Shown here: positions 1 through 7,610 of the stretch, one piece after another
How the letters are laid out: the number at the start of each line of letters is the position of its first letter
Position numbering within the stretch: the stretch's first letter is position 1
NCBI GenBank assembly: GCA_965243485.1
Contig: CBDEVP010000001.1
Span: 930,001 to 994,000, forward strand
Length of the DNA stretch: 64,000 nucleotides
Source of the DNA: UBA7330 sp965243485
Lineage (GTDB): Bacteria; Bacteroidota; Bacteroidia; Cytophagales; Cyclobacteriaceae
Reading direction: 5' to 3'
The notes under the pieces: generated by a model
Told to the model about the DNA's origin: nothing
The model's database searches: none
What the model saw: the letters and a program-made list of their open reading frames with translations, nothing else
Translations under genes and position numbers: made by a program

Positions 1-2
1 CG

Positions 3-1007
3 AAATATATGGGCGTTGATCCGGGGGAGGTAGCCCTGACTGACAGCACTACCATGGGTACATCGCTCCTTTTCAATGGTATGAAGCTCAAGCCTGGGGA
101 AGAGATCCTGTCCACCACCCACGATCATTATGTGACTGACAAGTCCATTGATTTTGTTTGTGAAAAGACTGGTGCTACCAACCGCAGGATTGAAGAATAC
201 GCTGACCCCAGGACAGTCACAGTAGAAGAGGTTACCTCCAATTTTGCCAAAGCTATCTCCGAAAAAACCCGGGTAGTAATGGTCACCTGGGTACAATCCT
301 GTACCGGAGTGAAGCTTCCCATCAGAGCAATATCAAATGTTATCCGGGAGGCCAATGCCGGAAGACCCGCGGAAAAGCGTATCTATTTTGCTGTAGATGG
401 CGTGCATGGATTTGGGAACCAGGATGAAGACATTTCTCAGCTGGGGTGCGACTACTTTGCCGCCGGAACACACAAATGGATCTTCGGGCCCCGTGGTACA
501 GGAATACTCTTTGCACGTAAAGACGCCTGGGACTTCATACGCCCTACGATCCCACAGTTTTCGGAATATCCCTATATGGAGTGGATGGGCATGGCACCGG
601 ACCGCGAGCCCACTTTCCATGAGCTTATGAGCCCCGGAGGCTTTCATGCCTTCGATCACCGCTGGGCTCTCGATTCCGCCTTTGAATTTCAGATGGCCAT
701 GGGCCGTGACCGTGTCCATCAGCGGACCACCGCGCTCAATAGCAGACTCAAAAAAGGTATACAGGAAATTGCCGGCGTCGACCTGCTTACCCCTGAGGAC
801 CCCGGGCTTTCCGCCGGAATCAATTGCTTCATTGTGGGAACTCTTGACGCAGAAGAGGCTGTAAAGCGCTTTCACGATGCTGGCGTGATCAGTAGCAGCT
901 CGCCATACCGCGTCTCCTACTCCCGACTCACCCCATGTGTGATCAACACTGAAGAGGAGGTAGACAACTGCCTGGAGATATTGGAAAGAATGGCTGGTTC
1001 GGCTTGA
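3..1007 (+). CDS. Aminotransferase class V-fold PLP-dependent enzyme (5' partial)
   Basis: PLP-dependent enzyme of the class V aminotransferase fold, in the isopenicillin-N-epimerase/cysteine-desulfurase-like group. The frame is open to the left edge, so the first Met (base 9) is internal and the N-terminus lies outside the window. Counting from that Met, an Asp in the motif VDGVHGFG (about residue 130) fits the residue that contacts the pyridine nitrogen. The Lys in THKW (about residue 156), followed by a Gly-rich FGPRGTG stretch, fits the Schiff-base lysine. The C-terminal small domain ends normally with a TGA-proximal SSSSPYRVSYS segment typical of the family. The substrate cannot be told from sequence. 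A cytosolic enzyme is expected. The next gene, an NTF2-like lipoprotein, lies 64 bp downstream and is probably independent. Confidence 0.85.
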   Translation, partial: KYMGVDPGEVALTDSTTMGTSLLFNGMKLKPGEEILSTTHDHYVTDKSIDFVCEKTGATNRRIEEYADPRTVTVEEVTSNFAKAISEKTRVVMVTWVQSCTGVKLPIRAISNVIREANAGRPAEKRIYFAVDGVHGFGNQDEDISQLGCDYFAAGTHKWIFGPRGTGILFARKDAWDFIRPTIPQFSEYPYMEWMGMAPDREPTFHELMSPGGFHAFDHRWALDSAFEFQMAMGRDRVHQRTTALNSRLKKGIQEIAGVDLLTPEDPGLSAGINCFIVGTLDAEEAVKRFHDAGVISSSSPYRVSYSRLTPCVINTEEEVDNCLEILERMAGSA

Positions 1008-1071
1008 ATAAGATAATCCCAACTCAGGCTCCTCTCCACATTTAAATGATGTAAAGCTTAGAAACTAACAA

Positions 1072-1506
1072 ATGACAAATAAACTGATCGCATTAAGCAC
1101 AATACTCATTCTGGCCTGTACATCCGAACAGGTTGACCTGGCTCAGCGAAAGCAGGAAGTACTGGATACGGAAAAGCGCTTCAACGACCACGCAAGAGAT
1201 CAGGGCCTTAAATCAGCCTTTGTGGAATTTGCTGCACCGGAGGCAGCACTTAATCGCGGAGGCAGGGTGATTAATGGACCGGAGGCCATCGGAACTTATT
1301 TTGATGGGTTTGACTATCGCTCAGTATCCCTGACCTGGGAACCGGATTTCGTGGATGTGGCCAAATCCGGCGAGCTGGCCTACACCTATGGCAAATTTCT
1401 TTTTACCAGCACAGATAGTCTGGGGATAGAAAAATCAACTGAGGGTATCTTTCACACCGTCTGGAAGCGACAGGAAGACGGAAGCTGGAAGTATGTGTGG
1501 GATTGA
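1072..1506 (+). CDS. NTF2-like (DUF4440/SnoaL-type) lipoprotein
   Basis: Protein of 144 residues. It begins with a short basic start and a hydrophobic stretch ending in LILAC near residue 16, which reads as a lipobox, so it is probably a lipoprotein. The mature part fits the cystatin-like NTF2 fold of DUF4440 proteins. Visible features are an early EKRFNDHARDQG helix, a GPEAIGTYFDG segment, then beta strands with LAYTYGKF and a C-terminal W-K-YVWD strand. Members of this family are small cone-shaped binding or enzyme domains, and no catalytic residue assignment is safe here. The downstream GDPD gene is convergent, so this gene ends its transcription unit. Confidence 0.75.
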   Translation: MTNKLIALSTILILACTSEQVDLAQRKQEVLDTEKRFNDHARDQGLKSAFVEFAAPEAALNRGGRVINGPEAIGTYFDGFDYRSVSLTWEPDFVDVAKSGELAYTYGKFLFTSTDSLGIEKSTEGIFHTVWKRQEDGSWKYVWD

Positions 1507-1547
1507 GGGTAACTCGTCGGTTCGCGCTAGCTATGGTGAAGAGAATC

Positions 1548-2321
1548 CTACTTCCTCAATGCCAGTGCCTTGTCCGGATAGTCGGTGATCAATCCATCTA
1601 ACCCCATGTCTATGAGCTTTTTCATTTCCTGCTCATCGTTTACCGTCCATTGCCAGACTTCCACACCCTGGCGATGGGCAAGTTCAATGTACTCCTTCGT
1701 AAGGTTGGTGCTACCCCCCACGCCAATGGCTTTTGCGTCAATCACTTTCGCGTAGTCTATGGTCATTTCATCGGCTGAGCTGATGAGATAGAGGATGGGA
1801 ATATCGTTATCCAGCTGTCTGATCTTTGCCAGGACAGGATAATAAAAGGAAAAGATGATGACCTGATCATTCATCTTCAGATCGTTTACTGCATCCAGTA
1901 CTTCTTCCTCAAGTCCGTATGACTTGATCTCTATGCAAACTTTGATTTTTCCTTTGGCTACTTCCAGGGCTTCCTTCAAAGTAGGGATCTTCTCATTGGC
2001 ATATTGATCGCCAAACTTTTTCGGATAGCCAACTTTAATATTCTTTAGTTCCCCTGAATTCATCAGGACGATTTCACCAGTCATGCCGTCACTACTTGTT
2101 TTATCGATGGTCGCATCATGGATCACCATGGCCTTTCCGTCTTTGCTTCTTTGTACGTCCAATTCAAAATAGTCCGCACCCACTTCGATGGCTTTCCGGA
2201 AAGCCGGGAGTGAATTTTCCGGGGCTACGCTGGAAAACCCACGATGGGCAATGATTTTCGTTTGCGCATTTGTGACTGTCACTATGGTAGCGAATAAGAG
2301 TATTAAAGCTATATTTTTCAT
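1548..2321 (-). CDS. Glycerophosphodiester phosphodiesterase
   Basis: Secreted GDPD of 257 residues that hydrolyses glycerophosphodiesters to glycerol-3-phosphate and an alcohol. A signal peptide covers about residues 1-19 (cleavage after TNAQ). The catalytic TIM-barrel signature is complete: AHRG with His26 and Arg27, PENS with Glu35, FELDV with Glu53 and Asp55, and VIHD with His68. Further barrel motifs follow (KVCIEIKS and a C-terminal VWQWTVND, GLDGLITDYP), so the domain is full length. It is probably periplasmic and involved in phosphate, glycerol or phospholipid salvage. It converges with the lipoprotein gene at 1072-1506 and is followed on the other side by a 270-bp spacer before a divergent AraC gene. 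Confidence 0.92.
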   Translation of the reverse strand: MKNIALILLFATIVTVTNAQTKIIAHRGFSSVAPENSLPAFRKAIEVGADYFELDVQRSKDGKAMVIHDATIDKTSSDGMTGEIVLMNSGELKNIKVGYPKKFGDQYANEKIPTLKEALEVAKGKIKVCIEIKSYGLEEEVLDAVNDLKMNDQVIIFSFYYPVLAKIRQLDNDIPILYLISSADEMTIDYAKVIDAKAIGVGGSTNLTKEYIELAHRQGVEVWQWTVNDEQEMKKLIDMGLDGLITDYPDKALALRK

Positions 2322-2593
2322 GCTAATCAGGGATCTAATTGATAAGCTAAATATAGAACTTATCTACTACTATCTTGGAAGCGGCGGAGGTCCTTGTCAA
2401 AACAATTCTTCCTTTACACAGGTCTGAGACCTTTGAAAATACAATGTCGCCAGGCAGAGCCGGAGGCTGAATAGAATAATGGCATTTTGCAGTTAAATTA
2501 AGAAAAACAACGTCCTGCACATGACGTTTGATACTGCCCATCGCTTCTATCAGCAGATAACTTCAATTTTTAATCCAGATTTGCATAAGATCT

Positions 2594-3439
2594 ATGCTCT
2601 ATCAGTATAAGGAAAAAGGAGTCGGCGCACATTTTTTGTTAAGCACGGACCATATTAATGATTTTCCGGAATTTCGTCACATACCGGATCTGATCCACAT
2701 TCATTGGAACCAAACGCCGAACGACATCCCTATCCTGATAGATGGTATAAAGATTGATCTGCAACCCAACCAACTCACGACATCTACCTACACACAGCAG
2801 GTACGATTTCCCCGTACAGATATCGTTCTTACAAGTTTTTCTTTCAATCGCGAGTTCTACTGCATCAACGATCATGATCACGAGGTTAGCTGCAATGGTC
2901 TGATATTTTTTGGTACGAACAAGCAGCCGATTGTTACCCTGGACCCTGATGAACAGAAGAAGTTTGATTTACTTTTCAACGTTTTTGTAGACGAATATCA
3001 GACCCGCGATCATACACAGGGAGAGATGTTGCGTGTACTGCTCAAACGACTCATTATCAAGACCACCAGACTGGTGCGTGGTCAGCTGGTTAATCCAGAG
3101 ATCGAAGAAAGCCAAATCGATATCATCAGAAAATTCAATGTGCTGGTTGATGTACATTTTAAGGAGAAGCGGCAGGTAAGCGACTATGCGGAGATGCTCT
3201 TTAAATCACCAAAAACCTTATCTAACCTGTTTGCAAAATTTAATCAAAAGACTCCCTTACAGATCATTCACGAACGCATCATCCTTGAGGCCAAACGTCA
3301 GTTGATGTATACCGATAAATCCGGAAAAGAAATTGCTTTTGATCTGGGCTTTGATGATCCGGGTACTTTTCACAAGCTTTTCAAAAAAGTTACAGCTACT
3401 ACCCCTTCAAAGTTTAAAGACGATCTGATCGGAAAATAG
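2594..3439 (+). CDS. AraC-family transcriptional regulator
   Basis: Regulator of 281 residues. The N-terminal ~170 residues look like a cupin-type sensing domain, ending in a helical linker. The C-terminal ~100 residues form the two-helix-turn-helix AraC domain. The first HTH includes VSDYAEMLFKSPKTLSNLFAK; the second includes GKEIAFDLGFDDPGTFHKLFKK followed by the family ending TPSKFK. The ligand is unknown. The next gene, an AhpD-like carboxymuconolactone-decarboxylase-family protein at 3592, lies in the same direction after a 150-bp spacer with a promoter-like sequence. AraC plus CMD-family pairs are common, so control of that gene is a reasonable inference. Confidence 0.88.
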   Translation: MLYQYKEKGVGAHFLLSTDHINDFPEFRHIPDLIHIHWNQTPNDIPILIDGIKIDLQPNQLTTSTYTQQVRFPRTDIVLTSFSFNREFYCINDHDHEVSCNGLIFFGTNKQPIVTLDPDEQKKFDLLFNVFVDEYQTRDHTQGEMLRVLLKRLIIKTTRLVRGQLVNPEIEESQIDIIRKFNVLVDVHFKEKRQVSDYAEMLFKSPKTLSNLFAKFNQKTPLQIIHERIILEAKRQLMYTDKSGKEIAFDLGFDDPGTFHKLFKKVTATTPSKFKDDLIGK

Positions 3440-3541
3440 AATCCCTGGCTACAGGTTAGAGACCATTCACCGCATAAAAGGAAAAATCATCCCCTCAGCG
3501 GGAAAAATCTCCCATTACCCCCCTTACTGGCAGGCGTATAA

Positions 3542-3571
3542 TTGCCAAGTGTAAAACAGAAAATAATTTTT
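3542..3571 (+). promoter_or_regulatory. Candidate Bacteroidota-type promoter of the AhpD-like gene
   Basis: A TTG (3542-3544) lies 19 bp upstream of TAATTTTT (3564-3571). This approximates the -33 TTG / -7 TAnnTTTG spacing known for Bacteroidota sigma factors. The start codon is at 3592. The match is imperfect at the last base of the -7 box, and the region is AT-rich, so chance is possible. Confidence 0.35.
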
Positions 3572-3591
3572 TTAACCAAAAGCATTATAAC

Positions 3592-4143
3592 ATGTCAGTT
3601 AAATTTCAAGTACCAAAAAAGGGAAATGTATCCTCAACCAATCAGGCCACTTTTGATCAGCTGGAAAAAGCCATAGGTTTTGTGCCCAGCCTTTATGCCA
3701 CGTATGCAAACAGCGACACAGCACTCAACGATTACCTGGCGCTGCAAAACAGAAAAAGCTCGCTCAAAGCCCGTGAACGGGAAGTGATTAACCTCGTAGT
3801 CTCCCAGGTGAATGAGTGTCAGTATTGTCTGGCTGCTCACACTGCTATTGGAAAAATGAATGGATTTTCTGATGAACAAATTCTGGAGATCAGAAGCGGT
3901 AATGTATCATTTGATCCGAAACTGGATGCTCTTGCAGGCTTTGTAAAAGATGCCGTGCTGAACAGAAGTAAGCCCGGTGACGAAGCCATTCAAAGGTTTC
4001 TGGAAGCAGGATACAACGAAGAAAATCTGGTGGATACGATCATTGTGATCGGTGATAAGATGATCAGCAATTTCATTCATGGCACCTTCAAGTCACCTAT
4101 TGACTTTCCTCTAGCGCCGGAATTAGTGCCTGAAGAAGCCTGA
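3592..4143 (+). CDS. AhpD-like carboxymuconolactone decarboxylase family protein
   Basis: Protein of 183 residues with the CMD/AhpD fold. The redox motif is intact: ECQYCLAAH places Cys76 and Cys79 in a CXXC with His83 downstream, as in peroxidase-like AhpD family members. The preceding REREVINLVVSQV helix is the usual family element. It is full length for the uncharacterised peroxidase-related branch. It is likely a cytosolic thiol-dependent peroxidase or disulfide reductase, and decarboxylase activity is unlikely because of the CXXC. The upstream AraC gene is a probable regulator. The following lipoprotein gene starts 57 bp downstream and may be cotranscribed. Confidence 0.85.
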   Translation: MSVKFQVPKKGNVSSTNQATFDQLEKAIGFVPSLYATYANSDTALNDYLALQNRKSSLKAREREVINLVVSQVNECQYCLAAHTAIGKMNGFSDEQILEIRSGNVSFDPKLDALAGFVKDAVLNRSKPGDEAIQRFLEAGYNEENLVDTIIVIGDKMISNFIHGTFKSPIDFPLAPELVPEEA

Positions 4144-4200
4144 TTCATATCCAAAAAATGATGTCAGAAGAATTAATTCTTCTCAAACCAAACAAATGAA

Positions 4201-5112
4201 ATGATGAAAAATTTAGGAATAATATTAAGTGTAACAGCAATGCTCGTCCTGGCGGGTTGTAATGACGATGAAGGAACCGAAACATCCGTTGCTGACCTGT
4301 CTCTAGGCTTCAACGGGCTTGAAGACCTGGGCAGTGGCTTTGCCTATGAGGGATGGATCATGGTAAATGGCAGCCCTGTCTCAACAGGTGTTTTTACCGT
4401 GGATGCTACGGGAGTCCCTTCTCAGACAGCCTTTGAGGTGGACATTGATGATCTTCAAAGCACAACCGCATTCATTTTATCCATTGAGCCGGTACCTGAC
4501 CCGGACCCGGCACCCAGCAATACCAAAATACTGGGCGGTGCCTTCTCAGGAAATGCTGCAGATGTAAGTATCAGTCATGCAGCGGCTCTTGGCACATCTT
4601 TTACCGGAGTATCGGGAGGTTATATCCTGGCGACACCAACGACATCTGCCACCGATGACAATGAAGCCGGTGTCTGGTTTCTGGACAACACAAGTGGTTC
4701 TCCGGAGGCAGGACTTACCGATCTGCCTGACCTGAGCGCAGTTACCGGATGGACGTACGAGGGCTGGGCCGTCATTGACGGTGTGCCGGTATCTACCGGG
4801 ACTTTCAATATGGCCAGTGGGGCCGATGACAATGCCTCAAGCTCAGCCTTTAAGGGGCTGGATGGCGATGGGCCAGGCTATCCGGGAGAAGATTTTATTC
4901 GCAATGCCCCCACGGGATTGACTTTCCCGGCAGATCTCACCGCTGAAGGTACAAATATCGTGATCAGCATTGAGCCGGTACCTGACAACAGCGATGCTCC
5001 CTTTACTTTGAAGCCTTTGGCTGGCAGCTCCACGGGAGCGGCACCGGGAACATTCACCGTGATGGATAACATTGCTGCCAGTACATATCCTTCAGGAGTA
5101 GCTACCCGTTGA
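4201..5112 (+). CDS. Lipoprotein with two tandem copies of a YEGW/SIEPVPD domain
   Basis: Lipoprotein of 303 residues. A signal sequence ends in LVLAGC (Cys20), followed by an acidic DDEGTET linker. The mature protein contains two related domains. The first (about residues 37-125) and the second (about 174-295) share YEGW, a V-S-TG-F strand (SPVSTGVF and VPVSTGTF), and SIEPVPD. The layout resembles the anti-sigma-K-factor RskA C-terminal-type beta domain, which contains SxEP-type strands, but the membrane helix and zinc finger of RskA are absent. A surface or periplasmic stress-sensing or ligand-binding role is possible. Its position after the CXXC AhpD-like gene suggests a shared oxidative or cell-envelope response. 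No enzyme motif is visible. Confidence 0.7.
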   Translation: MMKNLGIILSVTAMLVLAGCNDDEGTETSVADLSLGFNGLEDLGSGFAYEGWIMVNGSPVSTGVFTVDATGVPSQTAFEVDIDDLQSTTAFILSIEPVPDPDPAPSNTKILGGAFSGNAADVSISHAAALGTSFTGVSGGYILATPTTSATDDNEAGVWFLDNTSGSPEAGLTDLPDLSAVTGWTYEGWAVIDGVPVSTGTFNMASGADDNASSSAFKGLDGDGPGYPGEDFIRNAPTGLTFPADLTAEGTNIVISIEPVPDNSDAPFTLKPLAGSSTGAAPGTFTVMDNIAASTYPSGVATR

Positions 5113-5160
5113 TCTTACCGATTTTTTTTTAGAGAGTATAGATGATCCATCAGAGGCTAG

Positions 5161-5553
5161 CCCTGGTGGATCTTCTTATTAGAAGATATTGGCTCAAGCG
5201 CACGTGTTGAGGACTGTAGTGTTGATTGGAGAAGTGTATGGGGCAGTGCGGTAGTTAGTTTGGCAGGTGGGGCGATATATGGCGGAATAGTTGGTGGAAC
5301 TGCGGGTACATTCACTGTGCCAATACTTGGAACAGCGGCAGGTGCTGTGGGAGGAGCAGTTTTTGGTGGTGCATGGGGATTTACAAGTGGTGCAATTGGC
5401 GGAATCACAGCTAACTTATTACTAACTTGTGGTCGGTCTAACTCCTTTCAAGTGCTAAATCCAGTTACATGTGACCAGGCCTGGGAAGCTTATTCAAAAG
5501 GGCAAATAAGCAATATACCTTCACACTGTTTTACAATACCATATGCTCTATAA
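5161..5553 (+). pseudogene. Glycine-zipper protein, probably 5'-truncated
   Basis: The frame is open from 5161 to 5553 and reads a Gly/Ala-rich double glycine-zipper segment with repeated AVGGA and GGAWG motifs around a predicted membrane hairpin, then a polar tail with two Cys (LLLTCG and NPVTCD). Upstream residues LEDIG...EDCSVDWRSVWG belong to the same frame and look like the mature N-terminus of small Bacteroidota glycine-zipper or bacteriocin-like proteins, but no ATG or GTG is available. The only usual alternative start is TTG at 5260, which would remove part of the conserved-looking region. A leader peptide may have been lost, so this may be a remnant. If translated from TTG, the product is 97 residues. 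Confidence 0.5.
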
Positions 5554-5580
5554 TCATCAAAGTTTTAAATTAGTGTTGTC

Positions 5581-5769
5581 ATGAAAAGAAAGACTAAAAT
5601 TACATTGATCATAGGTACAATTCTCTTCACAATCACTTATATGGTATTTGCACCATTGGGATCAATCCACCCCAATGAGTTGGAATTTTATGTATCCATT
5701 GGCGTTGGTGTTTTATGGGGAGCTTTAATGTATTTTTCAATTAAGAAATTTGCAAAATCTGAAGAGTAG
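5581..5769 (+). CDS. Small two-helix membrane protein
   Basis: A 62-residue ORF starts with ATG 27 bp after the glycine-zipper frame. It has a basic N-terminus (MKRKTK), a hydrophobic helix at about residues 7-27 and a second at about 37-54, then a short KKFAKSEE tail. It has no recognised family. Its position immediately after the glycine-zipper frame suggests an immunity-like or accessory partner of that protein, but this is inference. Coding potential is supported only by the clean membrane-protein pattern and spacing. Confidence 0.5.
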   Translation: MKRKTKITLIIGTILFTITYMVFAPLGSIHPNELEFYVSIGVGVLWGALMYFSIKKFAKSEE

Positions 5770-5895
5770 TCAGAACAAGTACTTACATGTATTATGATCA
5801 ATCCCTTCGCTTGGCTGTCTTGTTTTAGGTCAGTGTTTTCATCGGCCAGGTACTGCTTACTTTGCTTGAATGATAGTCATCCGATGACTTGACGG

Positions 5896-7608
5896 CTACC
5901 TCCCAAACGAATAATGATACCCCAACTCCGCTACCAGCTCCCGGTATCGCTGCCCGGTTTCTCTGCCCGGGCTAAACCGATCGATCGCTGTTACATTCAG
6001 TGAAAATTGATGAGAGTTCAAACTGTAGCTCCCCCCTGCCCTCAGGTTGTAGATCCTGCCGGCACCGGTGCCATCCACCCGGGACTGGTTAAAGGAAAAG
6101 GTGAGGTGGGTGCTCAATTGATTTTCGAGTATGCGCCTTCTCACCGACGTGGACGGACCGATGATCAGGTGATCAGTCCGGGCTCTGGTCACATTCACAT
6201 TCCCGGCCAGGCTGAAGGACCAACCGCTTTCACCCAGATTGAGTAAATAAGCGCTGTTGAGATTAAAAAACCGGGTACCTGCATATTGTACCTCAGTCGC
6301 CCGGTCCTCCGTGGTCTCCTGATAGGAAAAGTTAATGCTCAGATTTTGGCGGGATTCCGTGCTTTCATTCAGTACAATATTGAAATTGGAGGAAGCCTGC
6401 CGCGCCAGTTGGTGATAGTTGAGGGTGTCCAGGTTATCGTACGGGGTTGACTGATCGATCACCTCCACCAGCGGACGGAAGTTGACATAGGTGTTGAAAT
6501 CGGAGAAGTTGAGCTGGGTGGTGATCCGCGGTGTGATCATGTAATTGACAGAACCGGACCACGACAGCCGCTTCATGGAGCTCAGCTCGGTGTTTTCCAG
6601 GTTGTTCTTCTGGATACCCATGCGGAGATTGAGGTTGAGCTTCTGGTCGAGCCACGAAGACTGATGGATGAGGGAAACATTCTCCAGGTCATTGTTGAAA
6701 TAGTAGGCGCCCAACGTCCGGTAGCCGGGATCTACTCTTTCGTAATTTACGCCAAAAACATACTGGCTAAACTGGTACTGAAGTGTCCCGTTCATCGCTT
6801 TGTAATAGGAGGTGGATACCCTTGGCTTGAAAAGAAATCCCATATGATCATAAAGATTTCCTGCTGAGGTCTGTTCCGACCTGGTATCCGTGGAAATCCC
6901 GCTACCGGCGAATTCTCCTTTCACACTTAAGCCTTTGATTGGACTCAGGCCGAAACCGATGCCAATCACAAGGTTTTCCTCAGGGGTAAGCTCGGATACC
7001 TGACCTACCAGGGAATTTTCATCATCCCTCGCTTTGAAAACCACCACATCGAGGTAATCGCTGGCAGTGCCATAGGTGATTTTGCCACCGCCGCCCATTC
7101 GCCTGTAAGCCGGGATATTCAGCGTTTGGGTGGTATCGGGGGGCACAGCTTTCTGAAGCCTTCCATACATCATGGCGATCTTCAGCTTTTCACCAACCTG
7201 CGTTTCGACGCCCCCTCCCAGGAAGAGATGTCCGGACAGACTGTACCTCGAAAAGCTCATGCTGCGATAGCCGAGGTGGGCCGTGGTGTTCCGATAGGTC
7301 GGACTCATCCCAAACTGGTTGAAGGGCTGCTGAAAGGAAGTATTCTGATCGGAATAAGAAAAAGAAAAAGGGATGCTCCAGCCGTACAGCGACACATTCA
7401 GATTCCCGGATATGAAGTAGTTGTACGGATCCCTCCGGTTGTCGATCCCATCCGCCGTGTAAAACACCTGGTTGACATTGAGTCCGCCCGAAAATGAGAA
7501 AGCTTCTCCCTGGCCAATGGATTCCAAATTCTGAGCAAACAGATCAGAATACAGGAGACAGGAGACAGGAGACAGGAGCACAAGCAATATCGTTTTGAGT
7601 TTCTTCAA
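5896..7608 (-). CDS. Outer-membrane beta-barrel protein of the T9SS/PorP locus
   Basis: Protein of 570 residues with a signal peptide (about residues 1-25, ending FAQ). The rest alternates short amphipathic strands rich in Tyr, Ser, Asn and Gly, e.g. SLSGHLFLGGGVE and the final ELGYHYSFGR ending in an aromatic followed by Arg. This fits a large outer-membrane beta-barrel. It starts 2 bp after the PorP-OmpA gene, so it is in the same operon as a T9SS type-B cargo. No TonB plug domain is seen. The signal peptide contains four tandem 7-bp units (7551-7578), so repeat-length change would shift the frame. The exact role is unknown; a partner in surface display or gliding is an inference from context. 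Confidence 0.75.
   Translation of the reverse strand: MKKLKTILLVLLSPVSCLLYSDLFAQNLESIGQGEAFSFSGGLNVNQVFYTADGIDNRRDPYNYFISGNLNVSLYGWSIPFSFSYSDQNTSFQQPFNQFGMSPTYRNTTAHLGYRSMSFSRYSLSGHLFLGGGVETQVGEKLKIAMMYGRLQKAVPPDTTQTLNIPAYRRMGGGGKITYGTASDYLDVVVFKARDDENSLVGQVSELTPEENLVIGIGFGLSPIKGLSVKGEFAGSGISTDTRSEQTSAGNLYDHMGFLFKPRVSTSYYKAMNGTLQYQFSQYVFGVNYERVDPGYRTLGAYYFNNDLENVSLIHQSSWLDQKLNLNLRMGIQKNNLENTELSSMKRLSWSGSVNYMITPRITTQLNFSDFNTYVNFRPLVEVIDQSTPYDNLDTLNYHQLARQASSNFNIVLNESTESRQNLSINFSYQETTEDRATEVQYAGTRFFNLNSAYLLNLGESGWSFSLAGNVNVTRARTDHLIIGPSTSVRRRILENQLSTHLTFSFNQSRVDGTGAGRIYNLRAGGSYSLNSHQFSLNVTAIDRFSPGRETGQRYRELVAELGYHYSFGR
7551..7578 (-). repeat. Heptanucleotide tandem repeat in a signal-peptide coding region
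   Basis: Four exact head-to-tail copies of ACAGGAG on the plus strand (CTCCTGT in the coding sense) lie inside codons about 11-20 of the beta-barrel gene. Seven is not a multiple of three, so gain or loss of one copy would switch the reading frame. Confidence 0.9.
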
Positions 7609-7610
7609 AT

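Noticed and set aside
333..1022. Long minus-strand ORF opposite the first gene
   Set aside because: It is an antisense shadow of a clear PLP enzyme with intact motifs, and reads no recognisable domain.
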